A program made the position numbers and the translations under genes. Below the pieces are notes generated by a model, which saw nothing but the letters and a program-made list of their open reading frames with translations, had not been told where the DNA came from and ran no database searches. From JAMXLO01 sp963799415 (lineage in GTDB: Bacteria > Pseudomonadota > Alphaproteobacteria > Acetobacterales > Acetobacteraceae): DNA of 64,000 bases. Shown here one piece after another: positions 25,199 through 33,611 of the stretch (its first letter is position 1; the number at the start of each line of letters is the position of its first letter). Location: positions 1 to 64,000 of the forward strand of contig CAWCXI010000035.1 in assembly GCA_963799415.1 (NCBI GenBank), read 5' to 3'.

Positions 25199-25303
25199 GA
25201 GCGCGATTCTTAGAATAGGCTCCCGTGGGCAAGGCAAGTGCTTATGCACAAGGTTTGATCTGCACAGGCTGCCTGTAGCAGATGTTCTAACGATTTGTAC
25301 AGA

Positions 25304-26053
25304 TCAATGGTTAAATGGATGTGACAGCAAGGTGAGTGCAAGCGTTGGGTCGATCCGCCCATCGTACAGCGCGCGGCCGACGATGACGCCCTCGATTCGC
25401 GTGCCGCGAGCGGCGTCGCGCAGATCGATCAGGTCCTGCGGGCCGCCGACGCCGCCCGAGGCAATGACCGGCGTTGCCACTGTGCCCGCCAGCGCCACGG
25501 TCTGCGGCAGGTTGAGGCCGCTCAGCATGCCGTCGCGGCTGATGTCGGTATAGACGATTGCCGCCACACCGGCGTCCTCGAACGAGTGCGCGAGGTCGCT
25601 TGCACCGATAGATGACGCCTCGGACCAACCCTCGGTCGCCACCTTGCCGTCGCGCGCGTCGATACCGACCACGATGCGTCCGGGAAATTTACGGCAGGCT
25701 TCGCGCACCAGTGGAGGGTTCTTTACCGCGGCGCTGCCCAGGATTATCCGCCGGACGCCCGCGGCGAGCCACATCTCGATCCCTGCCATGTCGCGGATGC
25801 CGCCGCCGAGCTGCACCGGGATTGTCACCGCACCCAGGATTGCGGTTACCGCGGACCCGTTCACCGGCTTCCCGGCGAAGGCGCCGTTCAGATCGACGAC
25901 GTGGAGCCAGGTGCAGCCTGCCTCCTGCCATGCGAGCGCCTGACCGGCAGGGTCGGACGAGTACACGGTTGCGTCGTCCATTGCGCCACGGCGTAGCCGC
26001 ACGCACTGACCATCCTTAAGGTCGATCGCGGGATACAGGGTGAGTGGAGTCAT
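25304..26053 (-). CDS. hisA: ProFAR isomerase HisA
   Basis: HisA catalyses the Amadori isomerisation of ProFAR to PRFAR in histidine synthesis. The 249-residue barrel has the catalytic Asp in YPAIDLKDGQCVRL near residue 10 and the second in VGIDARDGKVATEGW near 130. It also has QLGGGIRD and YTDISRDGMLSG. It follows the GNAT gene by about 35 bases on the same strand. Confidence 0.96.
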   Translation of the reverse strand: MTPLTLYPAIDLKDGQCVRLRRGAMDDATVYSSDPAGQALAWQEAGCTWLHVVDLNGAFAGKPVNGSAVTAILGAVTIPVQLGGGIRDMAGIEMWLAAGVRRIILGSAAVKNPPLVREACRKFPGRIVVGIDARDGKVATEGWSEASSIGASDLAHSFEDAGVAAIVYTDISRDGMLSGLNLPQTVALAGTVATPVIASGGVGGPQDLIDLRDAARGTRIEGVIVGRALYDGRIDPTLALTLLSHPFNH

Positions 26054-26088
26054 GGAAAAAACCGCAAGGGGGGGGGACAGCCTGCTCT

Positions 26089-26664
26089 TTACGTCCCGTT
26101 CTGCGCCCTTCGCGTGCTCGGCCGGCGTAGGCGCTTGCTGTAGAAGAAGCCGCGCACCGGCTGACCGCGCACGAAGGCATAGTCGGGATGCACGCCCCAG
26201 CGTTCGAAGCCCAGTGTTTCGTAGAGCCGGATCGCGGCCTCCTGCGTCTCGCGCACATCGAGATTGAGCACGTGATAGCCGAGTTCGCGCGCGCGCTCCT
26301 CGACCTCGATCGTCAGCATGCGCGCCAAACCGTGACCGCGCGCATACGGGGCGATGTAGGCATGCATAAGTTGCGCAGCGTGACCCTGCGCCTCGTTGTT
26401 GCGCGGCGGACGCACGAGATGCGCCGAACCGACCACGGAGCCGTTCAGCCGGGCGAGAAACAATTCGCGCTCAGGCACCAGAAGCACGCCGCGAAAATAG
26501 GTCTCGAGCGCCATCATGCCCGGGGGATTGACCCAGCCGAACCCGCCACCGTCGATGATCGCCGCGGAGGTCGACTCGCATAGCGCGTGCAAGTCGTCCT
26601 CAGTGAATTCGGTGACGCGCTCGACCATGAGCTGCGCCGGATGGGACGAAGCTTCATCGGCCAT
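26089..26664 (-). CDS. GNAT-family N-acetyltransferase
   Basis: A 191-residue GNAT protein inserted in the his cluster between hisH and hisA. The acetyl-CoA-binding region is visible as AYIAPYARGHGLARMLTIEVEE, and the C-terminal motif as AIRLYETLGFERWG. The substrate is unknown. The start at 26662-26664 follows the hisH stop by a few bases on the same strand. The longer open frame upstream would read through hisH. Co-transcription with his genes is likely, but a role in histidine synthesis is not implied by the family. Confidence 0.85.
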   Translation of the reverse strand: MADEASSHPAQLMVERVTEFTEDDLHALCESTSAAIIDGGGFGWVNPPGMMALETYFRGVLLVPERELFLARLNGSVVGSAHLVRPPRNNEAQGHAAQLMHAYIAPYARGHGLARMLTIEVEERARELGYHVLNLDVRETQEAAIRLYETLGFERWGVHPDYAFVRGQPVRGFFYSKRLRRPSTRRAQNGT

Positions 26665-26668
26665 TGCG

Positions 26669-27304
26669 TCAGGGCTTCCAGCACAGGAAGTTGCCGAGGA
26701 TGCGAATGCCAACGTCTTGGCTTTTTTCCACATGGAACTGAGTGCCAGCCCGGTTGCCGGATGCGACCATGGCCACTACCGGATCGCCGTAATCTGTCAT
26801 GGCAATTGCTTCATGCGGGTTGCCCCCGACCAGGGCGTAGCTATGTACGAAGTACACGTGGTCACCCGGGCACAGACCATCAAGCAGTTTGTGATTCCCC
26901 GGAACGAAATCCAGTGCGTTCCAGCCCATTTGCGGCAACCGCAGGCCGGGTGCCTCCATTTCCGCGATCTGGCCGCCGATCCAGGCAAAACCCCGGGTGA
27001 TCTCGTGCTCCAGGCCGCGCTCCGCCATTAGCTGCATGCCGACGCAGATGCCGAGGAACGGGGTGCCGCGGCTGGTCGCGGTCTCGATTGCCTGACGCAT
27101 GCCGGTAACCGCGGCCAATCCGCGCGAGCAGTCGGCGAAGGCACCTTGGCCGGGCAATACGATCCGGTCCGCTTTGGCGACATAATCAGGATCCGCCGTC
27201 ACGTGGACCTCGGCGGCGAGCCCGGCGCGCTCCGCCGCCAGGGCGAGCGCCCGCGAGGCAGATGTTAAATTGCCGCTGCCGTAGTCCACCACGGCGACCT
27301 TCAT
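26669..27304 (-). CDS. hisH: Imidazole glycerol phosphate synthase subunit HisH
   Basis: HisH is the glutaminase that feeds ammonia to HisF. The 211-residue protein has DYGSGNLTSASRAL at the start and the oxyanion region LPGQGAF. The nucleophile is Cys in FLGICVGMQLM at about residue 86, with the catalytic His/Glu in TQFHVEKSQDVG near the C terminus. The ATG at 27302-27304 overlaps the stop of the DUF2628 gene by four bases. Confidence 0.96.
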   Translation of the reverse strand: MKVAVVDYGSGNLTSASRALALAAERAGLAAEVHVTADPDYVAKADRIVLPGQGAFADCSRGLAAVTGMRQAIETATSRGTPFLGICVGMQLMAERGLEHEITRGFAWIGGQIAEMEAPGLRLPQMGWNALDFVPGNHKLLDGLCPGDHVYFVHSYALVGGNPHEAIAMTDYGDPVVAMVASGNRAGTQFHVEKSQDVGIRILGNFLCWKP

Positions 27305-27678
27305 CGCGCGGCCTCTGGCGGCAGGAACATACCTCTCAGATCGGGCCGCCGCTCCAGCAACTGCCCCAGCGCCTCCAACTCGGTGTGCGCCACGATGATC
27401 TGGGCGAGCAGATAGCCCCGATGGTCGAGCGACCAGCGGCGGAGGTCCTGGCCGGACAGGCCGAGCAACACAATCAGCGTCACGAGCAAGGCTGCCGAGA
27501 CGCCATCTCCGGTCAGGAACACAATCAGGACGGCGGCGGCCAGGGTAAGTGCCGCGGCGATCCAGGCGCGATGCGCGGCGAGCCAGAACGGTCCGAAGAT
27601 CAGCGCCCCCCAGCAAAACCCCTCGCGCACCAGCACTGGCGCGGCTCCTGCGCGAACATGGGCAGTCCAGAAATTCAC
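27301..27678 (-). CDS. DUF2628 small membrane protein
   Basis: A 125-residue protein with two or three hydrophobic segments between about residues 25 and 72 (FGPFWLAAHRAWIAA, then a Leu/Val-rich run). It resembles the DUF2628 family, which commonly sits between hisB and hisH in alphaproteobacteria. No function is established. It overlaps hisB upstream and hisH downstream by four bases each, so its expression is tied to the his operon. Confidence 0.8.
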   Translation of the reverse strand: MNFWTAHVRAGAAPVLVREGFCWGALIFGPFWLAAHRAWIAAALTLAAAVLIVFLTGDGVSAALLVTLIVLLGLSGQDLRRWSLDHRGYLLAQIIVAHTELEALGQLLERRPDLRGMFLPPEAAR

Positions 27679-28265
27679 AGCGCGCCCTTGGTCGAGGGGA
27701 TCGCGTCACCGGCGCGCGGGTCGAGCTCCGTTGCCATACGCAGCGCGCGCGCCGTCGCCTTGAAGCAGGCTTCCGCGACGTGGTGTGCGTTACGGCCCGC
27801 CCGGCGGGTGACGTGCAGGGTGACCAGCGCGTTCATGGCGAGAGCGCGGAAGAATTCCTCGAACAACTCGGTGTCCATCTCGCCGATCTTGGGCCGCTCG
27901 AATGTCACATCCCATGCAAGAAATGGCCGGCCGGAGATGTCCACCGCCGCCTCGGCCAGCGTTTCGTCCATCGGCACGAGCGCGTGCCCGAAGCGGCGGA
28001 TGCCGCGCTTGTCGCCCAGCGCCTTGGTGAAGGCCTGGCCGAGAACGATGCCGACATCCTCGGTGGTATGGTGAAAATCGATATGCAGATCGCCCTTGGC
28101 GCGAACCGTCAGGTCGAACAGGCCGTGGCGGGCCAGCGCAGTCAGCATGTGGTCGAGAAAGCCGATGCCGGTCGCAATGTCTGCTAGTCCCGACCCGTCG
28201 ATCGACAAGGTCAGGCTGATATCGGTTTCCGAGGTTATCCGCTTCAGACTTGCCGTGCGGTCCAT
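27675..28265 (-). CDS. hisB: Imidazoleglycerol-phosphate dehydratase HisB
   Basis: HisB is the manganese enzyme that dehydrates imidazole glycerol phosphate. The 196-residue product is the single-function form. It has GFLDHMLTALARHG near residue 35, HIDFHHTTEDVGI near 62, and RAGRNAHHVAEACFKA near 162 with the metal-binding histidines. It is the first gene of the visible cluster hisB, DUF2628, hisH, GNAT, hisA, then hisF, hisE and HIT. The promoter would lie in the remnant-rich region beyond 28265. Confidence 0.96.
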   Translation of the reverse strand: MDRTASLKRITSETDISLTLSIDGSGLADIATGIGFLDHMLTALARHGLFDLTVRAKGDLHIDFHHTTEDVGIVLGQAFTKALGDKRGIRRFGHALVPMDETLAEAAVDISGRPFLAWDVTFERPKIGEMDTELFEEFFRALAMNALVTLHVTRRAGRNAHHVAEACFKATARALRMATELDPRAGDAIPSTKGAL

Positions 28266-28382
28266 GGCGGCAGCACTTAGCGTGGCGAAGGGCCGTGGTC
28301 CAGCGTCACACGCGCGTCGTGCGGCGCCCCCGCGCGGGATCGACAGCAGCAGCGCGGTCCAGGTCGCCGCCTGGCAATGCCG

Positions 28383-28590
28383 AAGGCGTGACCACCGCCT
28401 AGTGCGAGGCCACGGGTGCGGAGCGGAATGTCACGCTGCTCCTGCTCGGCCACCAGCGCCAGTACCCCGATGGTGAGGCGGCTGACGTCGGGCGCACGGG
28501 CGCGCACGAAGTGAAAGCCCTGTTTCTCCAGCCCGTGCAGCCATCCCGCGTCACGGGCAGGCGATCCAGCTTGCTGATGACCTACGATAG
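28383..28590 (-). pseudogene. Serine recombinase/resolvase remnant
   Basis: On the minus strand VISKLDRL is followed, after an apparent one-base loss, by RDAGWLHGLEKQGFHFV. SRLTIGVLALVAEQEQRDIPLRTR comes next. The order and spacing match the middle of resolvase/invertase catalytic domains (KLDRLSR, then the xAxxAExER and RTxxAL helices). The N terminus with the active serine and the DNA-binding end are missing. It is a decayed fragment next to hisB. Confidence 0.6.
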
Positions 28591-28612
28591 GGCCTGAGCC
28601 TGGATAACTGCA

Positions 28613-28879
28613 TCATGCGTCGGTGCGCCTCGGTGCGAAAGTGTAGATCCAGTCGCCGTGGAAGTGAGCGGGTTGGATGTTAAGGGCAGCCATCTCGGCG
28701 TCGGAGACCTTGATGCCCTTCTCGTAGGTAGTGTTGTCGAGCCGGCAGGCGACGGTGAGACCGGTGTCAGTGGTCGTATTGGCAATCAATTGAATGATCA
28801 CTTGGTGGCTGACCAGCGGTTTGCCGCGCCAGTTCTGTGTGTTGAAGGCGAACAGCCGGTGCTCGATCCTGTTCCACTT
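28613..28879 (-). pseudogene. ISAzo13-family transposase remnant (C-terminal end)
   Basis: On the minus strand, a continuous frame reads KWNRIEHRLFAFNTQNWRG, then PLVSHQVIIQLIANTTT, KGIKVSDAEMAALNI and a DWIYTF ending. This is the C-terminal end of ISAzo13-type DDE transposases. About 88 residues remain. Sequence upstream of 28879 loses the frame and the catalytic domain is absent. Together with the recombinase fragment it marks an old mobile element next to a tRNA gene. Confidence 0.75.
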
Positions 28880-28938
28880 GCTGGTTGCCCCGCGCCCAAT
28901 TGAGGCGCTTCATGTTAACCGTAATCAGTTGAAAATAT

Positions 28939-29015
28939 TGGCGGACCCGACACGATTCGAACGTGCGACCTTCGCCTTCGGAGGGCGACGCTCTATCCAG
29001 CTGAGCTACGGGTCC
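28939..29015 (-). tRNA. tRNA-Arg (anticodon CCG)
   Basis: The minus strand gives a full cloverleaf: a GGACCCG/CGGGTCC acceptor stem, D-arm GCTCAGCTGGATAGAGC, anticodon stem TCGCC/GGCGA with loop CTCCGAA, and TTCGAAT T-loop. The 3' CCA is encoded. The anticodon CCG reads CGG arginine codons. It lies next to recombinase and transposase remnants. Confidence 0.95.
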
Positions 29016-29065
29016 AAGCCCGCACCCACATAGCGCGAAACCCGCGCCGGATCAAAGCCCCGCCC

Positions 29066-30049
29066 TCACTTCTGCTTCGCGAGCCAGGCAACCGCAGCCC
29101 GATCGCCTCCTGACGGCAGTGGCATCTTCGGGTGGCGGATCCAGAACAGGATGTCGTCGATCGGCGTGATCCGCTCGTGGTCACGCAGCAGCAGATGGTA
29201 ACCCGCCGGGTAGAACGCCCGCACAGGCCCTTCCGGCAGTCCACCCCACGTCGCCGCGGTGGCCTTGTCGGGGATCAACTCGTCCTTGCCACCGTAGAGG
29301 AACAGCGCCGGCGCGTGAAACCGTGGCGCAGCGGCCAGCGCGGCATCCATCAGATCGACCAGGCCGCGGACCGTATCGAACCGGGTCGCGTGGATGGTCA
29401 GCGGATCCTGCGAGAGCCGCTTGATCGCCTCGCGATTGTCGCTCGCAACCACATGCGCAACGCGTCCTGTCACGGTGAAGCCCGGGATCAATTTGGCGAA
29501 CAGCCACAAGCCAGTGCGCAGGAATACATTCATCTCGGCGCGCCCCCACACCGCAGGAGCCACCAGCACATAGCCATCCGCAGGAGGCGGGTCCGGCTCT
29601 GTCGCGAGGCACATCAGCACGGCTGCCCCCATGCTCTCGCCCATCAGGATCAGCTTTGCCTGCGGATAGCGTTGGTGAAGCAGCCCCGCCATCGTTCGCG
29701 CATCGCTGATCAGCGCCTGCGTGCCGGGCCAGTAGCCGCGAACGGAGGTATCCCCAAAGCCACGCTGGTCGGGGGCGAACACCGCGATGCCGGCCGAGGC
29801 GAAGTCAGGGGCGGGATATTCCCACGCATCGCGGCTGTCGTTCATACCGTGCAGCGCCAGCACCACGGCCCAGGGTTGCCCCCCGGGCAGCCAGGCGCGG
29901 TACGGAAGACGCATGCCGTCCGACATGACAAAGGCATCGGCGATCTCCCGCGGCGGGTCTATGGCTGGACCCGGTGGCACAAGGTGCTCCGCGCAACCGC
30001 CCAGCAGGAACGCAACGGCAATCAATGCCGTCAGCAGTCGATGGCGCAT
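29066..30049 (-). CDS. Alpha/beta-hydrolase lipoprotein (lysophospholipase-like)
   Basis: A 327-residue envelope hydrolase. The signal sequence ends in a lipobox (LLGGC, Cys19). The core has LALHGMNDSRDAW (oxyanion hole), the nucleophile elbow GESMG near residue 139 and a catalytic Asp in GGKDELIPD. The His is probably in GYHLLLRDHE near 288. Family relatives act as monoacylglycerol lipases or lysophospholipases, and the substrate here is unknown. Divergent from the zinc-finger protein gene, 97 bases apart. Confidence 0.85.
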   Translation of the reverse strand: MRHRLLTALIAVAFLLGGCAEHLVPPGPAIDPPREIADAFVMSDGMRLPYRAWLPGGQPWAVVLALHGMNDSRDAWEYPAPDFASAGIAVFAPDQRGFGDTSVRGYWPGTQALISDARTMAGLLHQRYPQAKLILMGESMGAAVLMCLATEPDPPPADGYVLVAPAVWGRAEMNVFLRTGLWLFAKLIPGFTVTGRVAHVVASDNREAIKRLSQDPLTIHATRFDTVRGLVDLMDAALAAAPRFHAPALFLYGGKDELIPDKATAATWGGLPEGPVRAFYPAGYHLLLRDHERITPIDDILFWIRHPKMPLPSGGDRAAVAWLAKQK

Positions 30050-30146
30050 GCAGACGGGCAGGCGGACCCCCGGGAAGAGCGCCCAGGGCTAATGGTTGAA
30101 AGCATGGGGCGCATCGCTATCATACGGCACTCCCCCGCCATAGAGG

Positions 30147-30359
30147 ATGCGAAGCAACAAGATGGACGGCACCGCCGCCAGCCCGACGCCGACCGAAATC
30201 ATCCATGTCGATGACCGGACAGTCGCCTGCGACGGCGGCGATACCGAACTGGGACATCCGCGGGTGTTTCTACATATCGAGGACCGATCCGTTCTGTGCC
30301 CCTACTGCTCGCGCCTCTATGTGCTGAACGAAGGAGCCGGCCACGCCAGCGGACACTGA
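30147..30359 (+). CDS. Small zinc-finger (CHCC, NDUFS6-like) protein
   Basis: A 70-residue protein with the zf-CHCC pattern: Cys in VACDGG, then GHPRVFLHI and CPYCSRLYVL. Relatives include the mitochondrial complex I accessory subunit NDUFS6. The bacterial role is not settled. ATG 30162 is an alternative start. It ends 43 bases before polA, on the same strand. Confidence 0.8.
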   Translation: MRSNKMDGTAASPTPTEIIHVDDRTVACDGGDTELGHPRVFLHIEDRSVLCPYCSRLYVLNEGAGHASGH

Positions 30360-30402
30360 GATCATCGAGCAGACCGACCAACCCTCGGCTCTCAACTCGA
30401 AG

Positions 30403-33180
30403 TTGCACCTGGTCCTGATCGACGGATCAGGCTTCATCTTCCGCGCCTATCACGCGCTGCCGCCGATGACGCGGCCCGACGGCACGCCGGTGAACGCCGT
30501 GTTCGGATTCTCCAACATGCTGGCGAAGCTGCTGCGCGAGCATGTCGGGACGCATATCGCGGTAATCTTCGATGCCGGCCGCAAGACGTTCCGCAACCGG
30601 CTGTACGAGGACTACAAGGCGCACCGTCCGCCGCCGCCAGACGATCTGATCCCGCAGTTCAACCTGGTGCGCCAGGCAACCGAGGCATTCGGCGTCCCTG
30701 CGGTCGAACTGGAGGACTGGGAAGCGGATGACCTGATCGCGGCCTACACCAAGGCGGTGAACGATGCCGGCGGTCAGGCGACTCTGGTGTCTTCCGACAA
30801 GGATCTGATGCAGCTCATCCGCCCCGGTGTGGAGATGTTGGATCCGATCAAGCAGAAACCGATCGGCCCAGCCGAGGTGATGGAGAAGTACGGCGTCACA
30901 CCTGACAAGATGATCGACGTGCAGGCACTGATCGGCGATCCAACCGACAACGTGCCTGGCGTTCCAGGTATCGGGCCGAAGGGTGCGGCCCAGCTTATCA
31001 ACGAGTTTGGCGATCTGGACAGCGTGCTGGCCGCGGCGCCGGCGATGAAGCCGTCCAAACGACGCGACAATCTGATCGAACATGCCGAGAAGGCGCGCAT
31101 CTCGCGCGACTTGGTGACGCTGCGCAGCGATACGCCATTGCCGCAGCCGGTTGAACAATTGCACGCACGGCCATACGACAAGGCCGCCCTGGCGGCGTGG
31201 CTGAAGACGCAAGGGTTCCGCAGCATTTCCACGCGGCTGGGATTGGACAGTGAAGCGCCAGCCCCGACGACCAGTACGGTGGAAGCCGCGCCGCGGCTCG
31301 CCCAGGGAACCCTGGCTTTGGGGGCGCTGGCTTTGCCAGAAGCGGAACGGCCGGCGATCACAGAGGCCGCCTCGGGCTTCGGGCCGTACGCGACGATCAC
31401 CAGCGAGGCTGCACTGCGGGCTTTCCTGGCCGAAAGCGTGACCTGCGGCTGCATCGCCATCGACACCGAGACCGACGGAGAGGTTGCGACACGAGCGCCA
31501 TTGGTCGGGCTGTCGTTCGCCGTCGCGCCCGGACGCGCGGCATATCTGCCACTGCGGCATGAGGGGCTGGCGGAGCAGGTGTCGCTTGCCGCGGCGATCG
31601 ATGCGCTGGGACCGGTGCTCACCGATCGCAATACGCTCAAGATCTATCAGAACGCCAAGTCCGACATGCTGGTTATGGAGCGCTCCGGCTTTCCGCCGTC
31701 CGCGCCGTTCGACGATCCTATGCTGCTCTCGTATGCCCAGGAGGCCGGAATGCACGGGCATGGGTCGGAGGAACTGTCGCAGCTTCACCTCGGACATACG
31801 CCACTCAGCTACGATGAGGTCACTGGTACCGGGCGCAATCGGATCCCATTCCAACGGGTGCCGATCGAGCGTGCCACCGCCTATGCGGCCGAGGAGGCCG
31901 ATGTGGCGGTGCGTCTTTGGCAGGTGCTGCGGCCACGGTTGCGTTTCAATTCCGCGCTGGCGCTGTACGAGCAGCTCGAGCGACGGCTGCTGCCCGTACT
32001 GCTGGACATGGAGCGCGCCGGCATCAAGGTGGACGCGGACGATCTGCGCCGCATGTCGGTGGACTTCGAGCAGCGCATGGTGGTGATCGAGCGCGACATC
32101 CATCGTCTTGCCGGCCGCGAATTCAACGTCGGTTCTGCCAAGCAGCTCGGCGAAGTGCTGTTCGACGAGATGAAAGTGGGTGGAGGGCGGCGGATGAAGA
32201 CCGGCGCCTGGGGGACGGATGCGTCGGTGCTCCAGACGCTCGCCGACCAGGGTAACGAGCTGCCGGCCCGCATCCTCGACTGGCGACAATTGCAGAAGCT
32301 GAAGTCGACCTATGCCGATGCGCTGGTAGGCGAGATCGATCCCGACACCGGCCGCGTACACACAAGCTACGCGCAATGCATCGCGTCGACTGGCCGGCTG
32401 TCATCGAACGATCCGAATCTGCAGAACATTCCGATCCGTACCGACGAAGGCAGCCGCATCCGCCACGCCTTCATCGCCGAGCAGGGTCATATGCTTGTGT
32501 CAGCCGACTACTCGCAGATTGAGCTGCGGCTGCTGGCCCATGTCGCCGCTATCCCGGCGCTGCGAGAAAGCTTTGCTCGCGGCGAGGATATCCACGCTCG
32601 CACTGCATCGGAAGTGTTCGGCATCCCGATGGCGGGTATGGACGCGATGACGCGGCGCCGCGCAAAGGCAATAAACTTCGGCATCATTTACGGCATCAGC
32701 AGCTTCGGCCTGGGGCGACAGCTCGGCATCACCCCGGGTGAGGCACGCACCTACATCGATGCGTATTTCACGCGCTATCCTGCCATTCGCACGTATATGG
32801 AGCGTACCAAGGAGGAAGCGCGCATCCACGGCTATGTGACGACGCCGTTCGGCCGGCGCTGCTGGGTGCCGGGCATCGCGGACAAGAACCCTGCGCGTCG
32901 CGGCTACGCCGAGCGTCAGGCGATCAATGCACCATTGCAGGGCGGCGGTGCCGACATCATCAAGCGCGCGATGGTGCGGCTGCCGAAGGCGTTGCGAGAG
33001 GCGGGGTTGCGCTCGCGACTGCTGCTGCAGGTGCATGACGAACTGCTGTTCGAGGCGCCAGACGACGAAGTGCCGGCGCTGACCTCGTTGGCACGGCGGG
33101 TGATGGAAAACGCTGCAACGCTGTCAGTACCGCTGGTGGTGGAGACCGGTGTTGGCCGCACCTGGGCCGATGCGCATTGA
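30403..33180 (+). CDS. polA: DNA polymerase I
   Basis: PolA fills gaps and removes RNA primers. The 925-residue protein has all three domains. The 5'-3' exonuclease covers about residues 1-290 (LIDGSGFIFRAYHALPP, DWEADDLIAAY, GDPTDNVPGVPGIG). The 3'-5' proofreading domain covers about 330-520 and keeps its acidic residues (AIDTETDGE near 353, NAKSDM, YAAEEADVA). In the polymerase domain, motif A is DYSQIELRLLAH near 702, motif B is RRAKAINFGIIYG near 753, and motif C is QVHDELLFE near 878. The TTG start matches family N termini. An in-frame stop at 30325 excludes a much longer form. Confidence 0.97.
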   Translation: MHLVLIDGSGFIFRAYHALPPMTRPDGTPVNAVFGFSNMLAKLLREHVGTHIAVIFDAGRKTFRNRLYEDYKAHRPPPPDDLIPQFNLVRQATEAFGVPAVELEDWEADDLIAAYTKAVNDAGGQATLVSSDKDLMQLIRPGVEMLDPIKQKPIGPAEVMEKYGVTPDKMIDVQALIGDPTDNVPGVPGIGPKGAAQLINEFGDLDSVLAAAPAMKPSKRRDNLIEHAEKARISRDLVTLRSDTPLPQPVEQLHARPYDKAALAAWLKTQGFRSISTRLGLDSEAPAPTTSTVEAAPRLAQGTLALGALALPEAERPAITEAASGFGPYATITSEAALRAFLAESVTCGCIAIDTETDGEVATRAPLVGLSFAVAPGRAAYLPLRHEGLAEQVSLAAAIDALGPVLTDRNTLKIYQNAKSDMLVMERSGFPPSAPFDDPMLLSYAQEAGMHGHGSEELSQLHLGHTPLSYDEVTGTGRNRIPFQRVPIERATAYAAEEADVAVRLWQVLRPRLRFNSALALYEQLERRLLPVLLDMERAGIKVDADDLRRMSVDFEQRMVVIERDIHRLAGREFNVGSAKQLGEVLFDEMKVGGGRRMKTGAWGTDASVLQTLADQGNELPARILDWRQLQKLKSTYADALVGEIDPDTGRVHTSYAQCIASTGRLSSNDPNLQNIPIRTDEGSRIRHAFIAEQGHMLVSADYSQIELRLLAHVAAIPALRESFARGEDIHARTASEVFGIPMAGMDAMTRRRAKAINFGIIYGISSFGLGRQLGITPGEARTYIDAYFTRYPAIRTYMERTKEEARIHGYVTTPFGRRCWVPGIADKNPARRGYAERQAINAPLQGGGADIIKRAMVRLPKALREAGLRSRLLLQVHDELLFEAPDDEVPALTSLARRVMENAATLSVPLVVETGVGRTWADAH

Positions 33181-33189
33181 GCGGTTGCG

Positions 33190-33600
33190 CTATGGCCCGA
33201 CGACAATAATTGTCCCCGTCATGCCGAACAGGCTGTGGAGAAAGTGCGTGCACTCGACTTTGTAGGTGCCGGGTGCACGCGGCGTCAGCGTGATGTCCAC
33301 GCTGCTCTTGCCAGCAACCTCGACTTTCCCATTCTGTGCCGGCGAACCGAGTGGGAATATGCTGGCGGCAAACAATGCGGGCGCGCTGAAGTTGTGACCG
33401 CCACTGCTTACATTTTCGATGTGCAGGCGTACTGGCACACCGACACGAAGCCTCAACGGATCTGGATTGAACGCGAAGCTGGACAGTCGGACCGCGATCG
33501 TCTCGGCAGCCTGGTCCCGCGATGGCTGCGCCCAAGGGGTTTGGGGCGCCGACAGAAGCACGGCCACCAGAGCGATCGTCATTGTGGTTGTTCGGTTCAT
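33190..33600 (-). CDS. Exported cupredoxin-like protein
   Basis: A 136-residue periplasmic protein with a cleavable signal peptide (to about Ala24). The beta-sandwich has type 1 copper ligands in the expected order: His69 in GGHNFSAP, then Cys117, His122 and Met127 within a C-x4-H-x4-M arrangement. A small electron-transfer or copper-binding role is likely. It is convergent with polA and lies 11 bases after the hybrid kinase gene on the same strand. Confidence 0.82.
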   Translation of the reverse strand: MNRTTTMTIALVAVLLSAPQTPWAQPSRDQAAETIAVRLSSFAFNPDPLRLRVGVPVRLHIENVSSGGHNFSAPALFAASIFPLGSPAQNGKVEVAGKSSVDITLTPRAPGTYKVECTHFLHSLFGMTGTIIVVGP

Positions 33601-33611
33601 GCGAGTGAAGT

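Noticed and set aside
25199..25303. Promoter or riboswitch in the hisF-hisA gap
   Set aside because: Only weak -35/-10-like matches and no convincing conserved structure. Too uncertain to annotate.
28277..28507. Intact small gene upstream of hisB
   Set aside because: The frame is better explained as a decayed piece of a serine recombinase with a frameshift and no start or end.
30427..32376. Open frame of about 650 codons antisense to polA
   Set aside because: polA is complete and conserved on the other strand. The antisense product is His/Arg/Gln-rich with no recognisable motif.
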